A DNA stretch of 64,000 nt from Schistocerca nitens (GCF_023898315.1 NC_064614.1:503828109-503892108), one strand, 5' to 3'; shown: positions 43,621 to 55,310, counted from the stretch's first letter. Notes: a model not told the origin generated them from the letters alone. Translations and numbers: made by a program.

Positions 43621-44024
43621 CCAGAATGAGATTTTCACTCTGCAGCGGAGTGTGTGCTGTTATGAAACTTTCCTGGCAGATTAAAACTGTGTGCCGGACC
43701 GAGACTCGAGCTGAGGACATTTCATAACAGCGCACATTCCGCTGCAGAGTGAAACTCTCATTCTGGAAACATTCCCCAGGCTGTGGCTAAGCCATGTCTC
43801 CGCAATATCCTTTCTTTCAGGAGTGCTAGTTCTGCAGCGTTCGCAGGAGAGCTTCTGTAAAGTTTGGAAGGTAGGAGACGAGGTACTGGCAGAAGTAAAG
43901 CTATGAGAACGGGGCGTGAGTCGTGCTTGGGTAGCTCAGTTGGTAGAGCACTTGCCTGCTAAAGGCAAAGGTCCCCAGTTCGAGTCTCGGTCCGGCACAC
44001 AGTTTTAATCTGCCAGCAAAGTTT
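43621..44024 (+). mobile_element. Fold-back element with tRNA-like inverted ends
   Basis: The 11-bp duplication TATCAATACAG at 43610-43620 and 44025-44035 delimits the element. Its left part, 43622-43767, is itself a near-palindrome: CAGAATGAGATTTTCACTCT and CGGAGTGTGTGCTGTTATGA recur inverted. The right end carries a 76-nt tRNA-like sequence. The left end carries the inverted copy of its 3' half (ACTGTGTGCCGGACCGAGAC). A relative sits at 55636-55972. No protein is encoded. Confidence 0.85.
43923..43998 (+). other. tRNA-like sequence inside the fold-back element
   Basis: Cloverleaf features: acceptor GTGCTTG/CCGGCAC (6 of 7 pairs), D arm GTAGCTCAGTTGGTAGAGC (A box), anticodon stem TTGCC/GGCAA, B box GTTCGAGTCT. 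The anticodon loop lacks the universal U33, so it is unlikely to be a working tRNA. It can serve as a pol III promoter that reads outward through the element's end. Confidence 0.7.
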
Positions 44025-44035
44025 TATCAATACAG

Positions 44036-44442
44036 CATTAAAATCTTTCGTTTAGATTGTTTTTACTTGTCACCACTCTCTCACCCCATCGGTTATCTGA
44101 GCATCTTAACTCCAAATTAATTTTTCCTCGCTAGTAAGCTATAAATGTATCATATTTGGTTGATGCACCTGTTTGGACACTTCAGAGCAATGCTCACATG
44201 TCACTACTTCCTTTGCTTTTCACTACCACTGCCCCTAGGAGTCCAAATAGTGAGCTCATGACAAGCTTTGTAGCTGGCTGAGGGAAGAATATAACACTCG
44301 TACGGGCCATGTTTGGTTGCAACTGCTCCAGGCTTTCTTAAGTTACGCTTATATGTCGTGACTTGCCCATTCATAGCCACGCTCTTAGCGCTCCTAGTGG
44401 TACATTAGCACGTTACACTCTCACCCCACTCACAAGTATGTT
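44036..44442. other. Unassigned sequence
   Basis: No recognised feature. Confidence 0.3.
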
Positions 44443-44639
44443 GCCGGCCGAAGTGGCCGAGCGGTTCTAGGCGCTACAGTCTGAAACCGCGCGACCGCTA
44501 CGGTCGCAGTTTCGAATCATGCCTCGGGCATGGATGTGTGTGATGTCCTTAGGTTAGTTGGGTTTAAGTAGTTCTAAGTTCTAAGAGATTGATGACCCTA
44601 GAAGTTAAGTCCCATAGTGCTCAGAGCCATTTGAACCAT
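44443..44639 (+). mobile_element. tRNA-headed SINE, family I
   Basis: Full length, with a GGCCGAGCGGTTCTAGGCGC head (class II tRNA-like A box) and the standard tail. No perfect target duplication, so it may be older. Confidence 0.92.
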
Positions 44640-44896
44640 AACTACGTTAGCAGTGTTTCTTTCCAACTATATGTTTTTTAGATTGAAAGCCATTTTTGTG
44701 ACAAGTTTCATAGACTATGCTTTAAGTGCAAAAATAACACAGTCTTCTTCATAGATAACAATCGTTTTACCTTACCAGCCACTGGTCCCAGAAATGATAT
44801 GGTAGCAGGATCAGTACTGGCCTAAATGTTATCACTGTCCCACCTTTCCCACATAAGCGCTATAATCAGTGGTGTTTAGCATGACTAAATCCTTCA

Positions 44897-45420
44897 TTAG
44901 TTGTCTTCTGGTGCTAAGATATACAGTGTGTATACAAAATTTGCCGAAATTACTTGAGGAGTTGCGTAGCCATGCTGGAACGAACACACACATACAATAC
45001 ATATATGGATCGAGAAATTATATGATTTTACTTGCCTGTAGAAACCCTTGTATGAGTATGTCACTGCACTACCTCTGTCCTGGATGCATGCACTGGTTCG
45101 GTTGATAAGGGTACTGTAAACACATCGTATCGTCTCCTGAGGCAAGCTAGTCGACTACTGTTGTGTATGGTCCTTGAAATTCTGGATCCTGGCACTGGGA
45201 CGGAATTGGGTCCTAGCTGACCCACCCGCGTTGTATACGGAACGGATGTAAGAATCTCGCTGCGACGGGAATACCTCAGCATCACACAGACCCTTCATAC
45301 AGACATATGCCGTTTATGAACTGAAAGTGTCGTGTTGAAATATGGTACCATGATACTGATGAATGACAGGTAACGCAGTATATCCGTGTTCTTCACAGTG
45401 ATAACTCAACAGCTCACGCT
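44897..45420 (-). pseudogene. Tc1-like transposase fossil, C-terminal half
   Basis: Minus-strand frames read VPYFNTTLS (position of the IFQHDNA block, Asp lost). The frame 45145-44897 begins MPQETIRCVYSTLINRTSAC then IQDRGSAVTY, matching the Tc1 C-terminus pattern PQ-TIR-L--SM-RR--ACI-ARGG-T-Y. Decayed. Confidence 0.6.
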
Positions 45421-45476
45421 GTCACGCCCTATATGAGCTCTTCCATGCCTGGTAACAACACTAAACACGAACAACA

Positions 45477-45688
45477 AATTGGTTCAAATGGCTCTGAGCA
45501 CTTTGGGACTTTACATCTTTGGTCATCATTCCCCTAGAACTTAGAATTACTTAAACCTAACTAACCTCAGGACATCACACAACACCCAGTCATCATGAGG
45601 CAGAGAAAACCCCTGACCCCGCCGGGAATCGAACCCGGGAACCCGGGCGCGGAAAGCGAGAACGCTACCGCACGACCACGAGCTGCGG
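45477..45688 (-). mobile_element. tRNA-headed SINE, family III, full length
   Basis: The tail is that of family I, but the head differs. Read on the minus strand it begins CAGCTCGTGGTCGTGCGGTA and has the B box GGGTTCGATTCCCGG and neck CTCTGCCTCATGATGACTGG. The 12-bp duplication ACACGAACAACA is at 45465-45476 and 45689-45700. Confidence 0.95.
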
Positions 45689-45893
45689 ACACGAACAACA
45701 CTAATGCACTCTAGCCGCCGCTCTACCTGTCACAAAGAGACACGACTAGGGGCAGTTATCCGAGGGAACAGAAATCAGTAGATGTGACGGACATTTAAAG
45801 ATAAACAAATGACTACAGTTTCAGAAAAATTGGATGATTTAATCGAGAGAAAGAGCTTCACAAAATGAGAAAGAGATTCAAAAATTGAGCAAC

Positions 45894-46140
45894 TTAATAA
45901 CGCATTACTCCACCTCTGGCCCTTACGCAAGCAGTTATTCGGCTTGGAACAGATTCATAAAGTTGTATGGATGTTGTGCCAAATTGGCGCTCTACATTGT
46001 CAATATCGGGAGCTGGGTGGATAGCCCTGCTTGTAATACTCCCCAATTGGAAAGAGACACAGTGATCTTGCTTGTTTGACACGCACGAAAACAAGCAGCA
46101 GAAGCCCTCCATTCATGATGCTCGTCATGCTTTTGGACCC
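45894..46140 (-). pseudogene. Tc1-like transposase C-terminal scrap
   Basis: Minus strand: IHPAPDIDNVERQFGTTSIQ, LYESVPSRITACVRARGGVM, then RY. These match the last ~60 residues of a Tc1-like transposase (LY-SMP-RI-AC--ARGG-TRY). Catalytic blocks are missing. Confidence 0.7.
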
Positions 46141-47435
46141 GTTTGTTGAACCTGAGCCAATTTTGTAAAGTGGAATATAGTGTTTTTCAGTGCATTCAAT
46201 TTCTGCGTTTGCAATATCCTCCCCACGTGTTTGATCTTTGAGTGCCAATAATCTCAGAAATTCTTCTTTAGAATGGCTAGTTGAAATAAATTGTACAAAA
46301 AAGCAGCTGTCTCTTACGGTCCGAGGTAAACATAATTCTATTTACAGTTACTTCCGAGAAAAGTTCGCTGTAAACTAAAGAGCCACCACCAGAGATCAAC
46401 GTAGTCACTTCACTATTGATGTTCGCAAGAATTTACAGAATTTTAATCTGATAAAGTAAAGTGGCGAAATGTATTTTATGTACCGGTATGTACAAATGTG
46501 TACCACAACCATGTTATGTAACTATAGGAGCAACCGAATCACAAACTGTTCACTAACGACAGCAAGGGCTCTGACGTTATGAAAGTACCAGAATATTGAG
46601 ACATGGCAAGCAGTAAATTCCTGTATTCAAACGGAGCATTCACTCGTTCGCTTCCTTCTACCTGGAGATAATTATGCTATCGTTCGATTAATAAGTGTCG
46701 GTTTTTGATTATCAATTAGCGTGGAATATAACGGAAGTGACTTTCTTATTTATTGTTGTGGAAACTCTGTCAAGGGAAATCCTGGCCATTGACTGTTAAA
46801 TATTATGTGCCGACAATTGTGATAAGTGTCTGACAATCATGAAGAAAATGGTGATTGAAACAATGTGAAAACCCCAAAATTGCTCCTCATGTTACTATTG
46901 ACTGTAACTTAAATTCAAAAACATTGACTGCGCTGTTTTATAGCGAATCCCTAGACCACAGTTAGCGAATACCGGAGAGAAGAGCCTCTAGCGGGTGGTC
47001 TGCCACAATGGCTATAGCTGCACTCCGATGGACAACCTATGCACTGACTTTTCACACTACAAACTGATCTGAACGCACGTTGAATACCAATAATCCAATA
47101 ACTACGAGTTCTTTTAACAAAGTCGTCGCACATATGGGAAGAGAATGGCCAAACCATCGGAAGATTATTAAACCATAAGGAGAATTTGAATTTAATAAAA
47201 CAAATAATTTCAGCGACAGCTTCAAAATCGGAAGGTACCATTTTTGCAGTAGATATGTACAAGAAATCAATGTTGTAGGTTTCTTCAGCGACTAATCATC
47301 ATTTTACTGTGTTGTGCTGTTTTGTTCTAGTTCCCTTTGTTGTGGGTCTTTATCCTTACAGTTTTTGTTCCCTTATTGCGTTCACAGGAGAATCTGAACT
47401 GTTCTGCTCATATTATAACGGTATCCTTTCCTTTT
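46141..47435. other. Unassigned AT-rich sequence
   Basis: The open frames at 46951-47270 (-) have no known signature. Confidence 0.35.
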
Positions 47436-47447
47436 CCTTAAATCTGT

Positions 47448-47645
47448 GGCTGGTTCAAATGGCTCTGAGCACTGTGGGGCTTAACCGCTGAGGTCATCAG
47501 TCCCCTCGAACTTAGAACTAATTAAACCTAACTAACCTAACGACATCACACATATCCATGCCCGAGGCAGGATTCGAACCTGCGACCGTAGCGGTCGCGC
47601 GGCTCCAGACTGGAGCGCCTAGAACCGCTCGGCCACTTCCGCCGG
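47448..47645 (-). mobile_element. tRNA-headed SINE, family I
   Basis: Full length. The 12-bp duplication CCTTAAATCTGT is at 47436-47447 and 47646-47657. Confidence 0.95.
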
Positions 47646-47657
47646 CCTTAAATCTGT

Positions 47658-48307
47658 TCTCGGATGTTGTTGCACGCATCCATAGAAACATTTGCCGTCT
47701 AAATAGTTTTAGTATCATCGAGTTTTCTTAGATCATTAAAAATATATGCTTCTCCAGCATCATTCCAACTACAACGTGATACTCGAATAGTACTGACGTG
47801 TGATTAGCCATTTGAATACTCTGTGAATAGGCTTATACATTTACGATTGTTGTATTTATCTTTCCTAAGGTGTATAGATAACCACAAACGTATTTTCCTT
47901 TTTTTTCTTTCGTTCGATCGCACAACTGTGTCACTAGGCTATGATTTGACGCAGATTCTTGTAGAATACGGTTCCAGCGTCTGAAACAATGAGCACTCGC
48001 TCATTTATAGAACGCACTTAGTACATATACATTCACACGGAATATTCTGTAGCGATAACCATTCAGCGTTATTGATACGGGGAAGCGAACAGGTGTGCAA
48101 AACTTCGTGGCGAAAGTAATTTTCGCGTGATATGTCACTGCCAATTAATATAGCTCGATTAAACTTGGACCAGAGAAGGAACTGCCACAGAGTAGTACAG
48201 AAGGTAAATCCAAGAAGTACACAAAGAAACGAACAGAAAGAAGATTTTTACTCAAAGACAATAATTACACTGAAGTCGCAGCAATTCATGACGGTCCCCC
48301 TGTTGTT
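47658..48307. other. Unassigned sequence
   Basis: No recognised feature. Confidence 0.35.
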
Positions 48308-48625
48308 CGGCCTTGCTGCAGTGGATACACCGGTTCCCGTCACATCACCGAAGTTAAGCACTGTCTGGCGTGGCCGGCACTTGGATGGCTGACCATCCGG
48401 GCCACCATGAACTGTTGCCATTTTTCGGGGTGCACTCAGCCTCATGATGCCAACTGAGGAGGTACCCGAACGAATAGTAGCGGTTCCGGTCAAAGAAAAC
48501 CATTATAAGGACCGGGAGAGCGGTGTGCTGACCACGCACCCCTCCTATCCGCATCCTAAGCTGAGGATGACACGGCGGTCGGATGGTCCCGATGGGCCAC
48601 TTGTGGCCTGAACACGGAGTGCCAC
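48308..48625 (+). mobile_element. 5S rRNA-derived SINE
   Basis: The 5S part is well kept: ACCGGTTCCCGTCACATCAC, CGAAGTTAAGCACTGTCTGG and ACTTGGATGGCTGACCATCC (the 5S internal control region). The body GGGTGCACTCAGCC and tail TGAGGATGACACGGCGGTCG are as in the copy at 2761-3085. Confidence 0.9.
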
Positions 48626-48689
48626 CCCCACTCTTGACATTACCAAAGGCTGGACACGCTTCGTAATAGGGTGTGTGATCACCCTGTGC

Positions 48690-48870
48690 TGGCCACAAGG
48701 CTGGTCAGCAATTCCCGTGGTAGGGGTTTCATTCCTCCAGCAGCGCGGTTGGCAGCTTCCGGACGGTCGCTGGTGGATGTGGACGTGCTGCAGAACGTCT
48801 CCCCAACGCATCCCACATGTGCTCGACGGTATATACCACCAGTCACCGTGCCACTATGCAGCGTGCCTTG
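48690..48870 (-). pseudogene. Tc1-like transposase scrap
   Basis: Minus-strand frame VEHMWDALGRRSAARPHPPA then TVRKLPTALLEE and a stop. It fits the region at and after the third catalytic block (IEHVWD-LGRR). It ends next to the SINE target site. Confidence 0.7.
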
Positions 48871-48964
48871 CAGTCTTGTTAAATGCGCTTGCAATGTTAT
48901 CCCATTTTTCTCGTGGCTCCCTTCTTGTCCGCTGCACAGCGTAGCGATCATCTGCTGCTCTAGT

Positions 48965-49166
48965 CGGCCGAAGTGGCCGTGCGGTTAAAGGCGCTGCAGT
49001 CTGGAACCGCAAGACCGCTACGGTCGCAGGTTCGAATCCTGCCTCGGGCATGGTTGTTTGTGATGTCCTTAGGTTAGTTAGGTTTAACTAGTTCTAAGTT
49101 CTAGGGGACTAATGACCTCAGCAGTTGAGTCCCATAGTGCTCAGAGCCATTTGAACCATTTTTTTT
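48965..49166 (+). mobile_element. tRNA-headed SINE, family I
   Basis: Full length with a short T-tail. The 14-bp duplication TCTGCTGCTCTAGT is at 48951-48964 and 49167-49180. Confidence 0.95.
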
Positions 49167-49258
49167 TCTGCTGCTCTAGTTGACTGTGGGCGTCCACCTC
49201 CTCTCCTTCGGGCAGCAGTGCTGTGGTTCGGGACGCTTCCCATGCACATGGGTCTACA

Positions 49259-49505
49259 CTCGTCAGCGACCGCCGACTTGCTCGGATACATCAGTCGAGT
49301 GTGTCTCTGGTGTTCACGGCATCGATCCTCGACGGTACGCATCGTCTGACCAATATACCACTTGCCACATTGACACGGGATCTGGTACACGCCGACCTTC
49401 CTCAAACCGAGGTCATCTTTGGCGCTCCCCATCAGTGCACGAGTTTTATTCGGAGGGCAAAACAGTTCCGACCCGGTGTTTCTTCAAAATGCGGGCGATT
49501 TTCCC
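49259..49505 (-). pseudogene. PLE, inverted segment with start of GIY-YIG domain
   Basis: The minus-strand frame reads CPPNKTRALMGSAKDDLGLR, KVGVYQIPCQCGKWYIGQTM and ends at KSAVADE. This is the Penelope linker and the first half of the GIY-YIG endonuclease (GVY...YIG intact, with the CxC pair). After KSAVADE (about 49259) similarity stops. The rest of the domain lies next door on the plus strand. Confidence 0.85.
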
Positions 49506-50095
49506 CGAGAGTGCGCCAAACATTGTTTGTCGGAAAATCACGCTATGGAGTATGAACGCACGAGGCTTCTGGTACACACGTCGAGATACTGGGACAGCGT
49601 TGTTAGAGAGGCCATCGAAATTCGCACCAATGACGACCTCATAAACCGTGACTGTGGCTATAATCTTAGCAAGGCTTGGGAACCAGCGATTGGGTTAATC
49701 AAGAGTAAATCGAGCAAATGTATAGTTGTGACGACCACGGCGGACAGAGCCATCACACCGACGTCATCTCAGACGCCGTCGCAATCTGTTCCACCGCGCG
49801 ACCGTGGCGCGGGGCGCGGACGGCGGAGAGAGCGCGCCGCGGGCGGAGGGTATTTAAATCGGCCGCCGCCGCGACCGAACCCAGTTCCCCCTGAGCAGCC
49901 ATAGTGTACGGATCTCCGTGCCGGCACGTTCACAGGAGTTCAGTCCGTCAGTTCACCTGATGATGGCGACATGTATGATCGCCGAAATATTGTGCCCGTT
50001 GGACACTGTAGACCGGCAGTACACCCTTGGATATTTTGATTATCAAATACGCCGGGAGAAACTCAAGAATCACAGCTCTTATAATGTTGCGAAAC
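49506..50095 (+). mobile_element. PLE, 3' segment: end of GIY-YIG and 3' terminal region
   Basis: The plus-strand frame from 49509 reads ECAKHCLSENHAMEYERTRL and REAIEIRTNDDLINRDCGYN followed by LSKAWEPAIGL. This is the second half of the GIY-YIG region of a Penelope-like element. A GC-rich stretch and a 3' region with a hammerhead-like motif at 49957-49987 follow. With the inverted piece at 49259-49505 it forms one 5'-inverted insertion. Confidence 0.85.
49957..49987 (+). ncRNA. Hammerhead-like ribozyme motif of the PLE
   Basis: CTGATGA at 49957-49963, a 5-bp stem GGCGA/TCGCC (49965-49969 with 49979-49983), then GAAA at 49984-49987. A helix III with one mismatch can form with GTGCCCGTTGGACAC-type sequence after it, and a GTA could be the cleavage triplet. 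Helix I is poor, so cleavage is uncertain. Penelope-like elements are known to carry hammerhead motifs. Confidence 0.5.
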
Positions 50096-50229
50096 CTACT
50101 CTAGTTCCCCATTAACTATTGTCAGAATGTGCACTTACAGTGATGCTGCTTTCTCATGTCAGTTACCTTATTCCTGGAGGCTTAAAATCGTTAGGAGCTA
50201 GTTTTTAGTTTTGGTAGAGTGTCCAAGGT

Positions 50230-50234
<5 letters not shown>

Positions 50235-50298
<64 letters not shown>

Positions 50299-50310
50299 GG
50301 GGGGGGGGGG
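50235..50310. repeat. (TC)n-(TG)n-(G)n compound microsatellite
   Basis: About 26 TC units, six TG units, then about 11 G. Confidence 0.95.
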
Positions 50311-52778
50311 TGAGTTATGTAGGTGCGTTAGTCCATACACTAACTCATCCTCATTAATGACCTCATATAAATGTACATTCGTGTTCCAGTAATACCAGAG
50401 AATTTCTTTACCTCTAGTCATTTATTACAAAGCTCAAGCAAAAGCGCCCACATTTCTAATTTAGTCCGACGGCACATACTCATGCGATATTGTAGTTTAG
50501 AACTGCAATACGTATTGCGGTTTTCTTTTCCCTGTTCATAGTTTTATAAATTTTATCCGCTTATCCACCATCGGTTGGATAAATCAGAGTGATTTCACGA
50601 ATGGCCTGTTGCGAAATCTGCTAAAATTAAACTCTCTCTGGTCGACTTCGGTAACGTTCTCTTTGTTGGAGATATACATTAAAGTGTCAGACTCTTCTAC
50701 ATGTTTGCAGTCAGTTTGGAAATCCATCTTTAATAGTGAAATTATATAATTTTGTTAAGAATTTATAACAACTTTTACACCACAGTATAACGTTGTATTT
50801 TGGTTATAATAGCGCTCATCGTAAATGATTTTTTTGGGATAAGAGAATAAAATTTAACTCCTGCAAATATGTCGTCACTTACGCCTGGTTCATCTTTTCT
50901 TGGATGCCCTGGACATTTTCCATGGGTTTAGAACCGAGATACGATATTTCCCATGAGGTTGATCAAGGGTCTATACAGGTATCTGATTCCTCTTGTGCCA
51001 AATGGCCACAGCCTTAGTCCGTGGCACCCAGGAATTGTCATCTTAGAAGCCTATACTAATAATGATAAAACAATATGTTACTGGCTGTCTAGAAACTTAT
51101 AGCAGATTTTAGATTCAATGGACCTGTTGTCCTTCAACGTGACCCGATTCAGAAAAGGAATAACTTTCTTTCAACAGAGGAGAAATTTCTTCAGTTTGTA
51201 CCACCAAGTCCTAGCTGAAGAATTTCCAAAGTCTAAAAAACAAACGGCGCACAACATTAGCAGTCGCCAAAGGTGTTCAAATGCGTTGACATTGTGTTTT
51301 TAATCCTCCAGGATCCCCCGTTAGCGTCTTATCATCCAGAAAATAGGATTCTACCCTTTCAAAAGGAACGAAACTTTTACGAGCCATTCTTGTTCATGGT
51401 GATCATATTTTGATCAAGATCGAGACTGTGCAACAGAAAGGCTCTTCTGCTTGTCCAACGATGAGACAATGCCCCTTGATAGATCGTGCAAAAGCAGTAA
51501 GACGGACAGATGACAGTGGTCGCCACCATTTTCAAAGCAGTTTATCCAAGCTTGGTTCCTGAAGCGCCTCAAGTTATTGTTGGGTTTGTGACTTCGTAGG
51601 AGTCGATCAACCAATTTTGTGCGTAGAGTTTGTCATCCACAGTAGTGTACACGCAATTCAATATTTCATTCCCACCAGGGCGTTAAATGCAGTTAGTAAG
51701 AGGTTGATCCAGGGGTAAAAGCCTCAGCTGATGTGTAACTTGTAAAGAAAAAAGGAAAAAAAGTAATTGGTACTGTTGTGAGCAAAGATGTGTCTGCTAA
51801 CAAAGACAAATTCTCATATCTCGCAGCTCCCTCTCGAGTCATACATGAGGTCTGTGAGCTATTTTCATTTGCCTAATTCATTGGTGGAACGTACTGAGCA
51901 GTTGAAGCATAGAAGCATTAAGCCTGAACATGAGGCTAGTCTGAATACGTCAGTAGGTAAAGCATAGCTGGGAAAACACCTGGGTACGAGATTGAGTTTC
52001 AGTTAGAGTTTTTTCAAAACACTTCCTCAGAATCTCAAAACGCTCTCATAATTACCAAATGCCTCCTCTACTTAATTTTAGTTCCATGCCTTTCAAGTGG
52101 TGATGATTTCCCAATTTGTTTGGGACCACACTTAAGTTACTGAAGAGACTACGCACAATCTCCATAATGTATTGGTTTTTTTTTTCTTTTCATGATCTCC
52201 TCCCGAGCGATAAGAATGCTAGCATAAAAGCTGTTACAGTGAGAAGCCTCCCAGTCCCCTTCCCCATAGTCACTTCCACCGCTGTCCGCCTGCCTCTTTC
52301 GCTCATTTTATTGACACATTCACAGACAAGGATGGAAAATGCTCCGCGTCGGGACCAATGTTCTCAGTACAACGCGACACACTACAGCCTACGACATCGT
52401 GAAGCTTGGAATACAAATCTTGCGTTGTGTTCCGAACATGACGATGTCGTGCCATGCACCAGGGAGACATGTACGGGTTTTTGGCGGTATAAGTGCAGAT
52501 ATTTTTATCGGTGTCTGAAAAACATTACATCAGTACATGCTTCATTTAGAGAATAATAATTGTAGCTATTAGCAGAGCTTGTTTTACTGTTAGTTGGTAC
52601 CTCCAAGTACATCTGGCAAGCACAAGGCATTAATCATTATTTTCCCTTGGTCAGTACGTCAGGCGATGAATTGTGTACGCATGGTCGCAAAACGGTTAAT
52701 TTATAGTGACAGGCTAATTCCCCTCTCAAGGGGACTGTCAGAATTTTTAATCACGTATTTTTATGAGTCTTAAGTAAG
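50311..52778. other. Unassigned sequence
   Basis: No family recognised. The open frame 52116-52556 (146 codons, Cys- and Tyr-containing C-terminal half) has no signature I can name. A decayed repeat or an unrecognised exon is possible. Confidence 0.3.
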
Positions 52779-53113
52779 TTGTAGAGGGACCTTTTCTGAG
52801 TACCTGGCTAGTGGCTTGAAAGCGACGGCACCTATTTTTCTAGAAAATCTATGTTGAAGTTTTATGTTTACCTCATATACCTTTTGACGTCGTACCTGTT
52901 TTGACCCACTAGAGCAGTGTAAAGGCTAAGTTTCCCGGCTCTCATGGTGGCAATACAGGTTCAAATACTGCCCGTATATTTCTCTATTTTTCTTTTTTTC
53001 ATTTTATTTTATTTCAGTGTACATAATATGATTTTGTGCTATATACCATGTAAAATTATTTAAAAATAGTCATTATTACCGCAATAGTTTCATTAATAAA
53101 TCGATCGTTACAG
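52779..53113 (+). repeat. Unclassified repeat, plus copy of an inverted pair
   Basis: It is homologous over about 300 bp to the reverse complement of 54274-54559. Shared landmarks: GAGGGACC, a TGACGT stretch, a tRNA-like B-box variant (AATACAGGTTCAAATACTGC), AAAATTATT and ATAGTCATT. It may be an old tRNA-related SINE. Confidence 0.6.
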
Positions 53114-54273
53114 CAAACTTTCTTGAAATGTGTGTTCCGTATGTTGCAGGTCAGCTTACAGAATCGTCTCACTGGCTATCGCTTTGTGAATATTGTTTGT
53201 TTGTTTGTTTGTTTATAGACGCACTCACATGTTTATGACATAGTCATAACCAGTGTCGGCCATAGAATGCCCATCTTCAGATTCTAAAACAATACAAAGG
53301 AAAATTTATATTAAAACCTAAAAAGAAGTGCAATATTTAACCACGCTTATTAGTAATCTAACTGAATTTATGTGAAATACATGTAGTTCATACCTGAAGG
53401 CGGCATACACTGAACACAGGTTCATGCGTTGTCAAACTACCTATAAAATGTAAAACACCGGTCTTATATACATATAAAAATTTTGTTAGATTTTGTTCAC
53501 CCTCTTTGCGCTAGATGCGCACGTCCTCTATAAGATAGTCTTAATTTTTCAAAAGCCTAAAATATACAAATTTACTATTAATATTTAGGTCAAATGTACA
53601 TAAAATTTAAGATTACAGAACAGATCGTTAAATCAGTGTAATAACATTTCAGAACAAGGAGAAAACATTGCTATGGATGAAAATACTAGTAGCATTGCAG
53701 AGTGTATTACTGACGCCCGATGTCGCTGTATTTCCGGCTATTGCCTGTTTATGCCGTCGTCCATTGGTACGGCAGGGACGACACGGATGACGAGTGTAGT
53801 GCTCTGCTGCAGGTGGCTGTCTATCGCTTTCATCGCTCTCTGTGCTAGAAGACAGTTCCGGATGGTACTTGTCATAGAACTAACCAAAACACAAATTCGT
53901 AGAACGCCATGCTCATTTTAATGAAAACTTTTGCGTTGAAGGCACACGGATTTTACTGACACGATACCGGCAAACACATCTAATTTAAATTCAAAATGAT
54001 CATTCCTTCTTACATAAACTTCAGTGCGAACGACGCATATTTTATCATTCTTGTGAAAGCAGATGCTCTGAAATGAAACAGAATTAAAGAATGCATTTTT
54101 TATGGAAACTTCATTCGAAGTGATTTCTCTTAGTCTTCAGCAAGCTGGGATCATACTGAATTTTCTTCGTAAAAATTTCAACATGCCTGTTAAAATAAAC
54201 ATCACGTGGTTGTCAAAGAGGATTACCTTTCGGTGAGGTAATTTTTACGGTCCAGGTGCATGTTTTCCTGTCG
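53114..54273. other. Spacer between inverted repeats
   Basis: It includes a (TTTG)n tract at about 53195-53213 and no recognised gene. Confidence 0.35.
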
Positions 54274-54559
54274 TTGATGTAATGATTGACACATTTATTA
54301 AATTATAATGACGAAAATGACTATAATTGAATAATTTTGCATATTTTATTCTATTTAATAACATTCTGTACGATAAAACTGAAAATAAACTATAGAATAC
54401 ACGGGCAGGATACAAACCTGTATTCCCACCGGGACAGCTAGTCATTGCGCTACTTCCGCATGGTCGAAACGTCACCAACCTTTCAGGTATAAAAATACAA
54501 CATCGGTTTTCTCGGAACCAGAGGCAGTCTTGTGAAAAGCTGCTGGCCAGGTCCCTCCA
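54274..54559 (-). repeat. Unclassified repeat, minus copy of an inverted pair
   Basis: On the minus strand it reads GTGGAGGGACCTGGCCAGCA, GGTGGGAATACAGGTTTGTA and AAAATTATTC, in the same order as the plus copy. Confidence 0.6.
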
Positions 54560-55100
54560 CAACATGTAGCACGCTATAATCGCATTATCACAAATAATGA
54601 CCAATTGCAATTTAAAATTTTACCATGATCAATTTTAAATGTTCCTCCAGATGACGCCCAAGGCTGGGACTAGTTGCAGAATAATAGAAATACAAATCAT
54701 TTTAATTGAATGAACTGTAGTCTCTTGCTGAAACATTCTAAATCAACTAAACAAATTCAAAAGACAAACAACCAGCCATCACAAATGGGGTTCATAAGAT
54801 CGCACGTAGTGAGTGTCAATCTTGCTATATTTGACAGGCCGAGAGGTCAGTCTGTTTCAAGGTTAAAGCACATGGAGCTTGAAGAAGCCTGATTTATCCT
54901 TTGCGGAACAGTGCTTTAAGAAGAACCATAGATACATAATAGATGTAGAACTCTTAAACAAAGAGAAAACGCGATAAAAACTCAGCCATTTACAAATTCT
55001 AGAAATTAAAAATTATGTGTATGTATCCCCACATCTATTATCAAATAGACAAACTCAGTTCAATTATACACCTCTTTTAGATGGTATAATAACTTCGAAA
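54560..55100. other. Unassigned sequence
   Basis: No recognised feature. Confidence 0.35.
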
Positions 55101-55111
55101 TAGAAGAAAGA

Positions 55112-55299
55112 AATGGCTCTGAGCACTATGGGACTCAACTGCTGAGGTCATTAGTCCCCTAGAACTTAGAACTAGTTAAACCTAACTAACCTAAGGACAT
55201 CACACACATCCATGCCCGAGGCAGGATTCGAACCTGCGACCGTAGCGGTCTCGCGGTTCCAGACTGCAGCGCCAGAACCGCGCGGCCACTTCGGCCGGC
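55112..55299 (-). mobile_element. tRNA-headed SINE, family I
   Basis: Full length. The 11-bp duplication TAGAAGAAAGA is at 55101-55111 and 55300-55310. Confidence 0.95.
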
Positions 55300-55310
55300 T
55301 AGAAGAAAGA

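Noticed and set aside
43923-43998. A genuine tRNA gene
   Set aside because: The cloverleaf is good, but U33 is missing from the anticodon loop, and the sequence lies inside a repeat with a target duplication. I annotate it as tRNA-like.
52116-52556. 146-codon plus-strand frame as a host gene
   Set aside because: It has no known domain and no splice or promoter context I can defend. Left unassigned.
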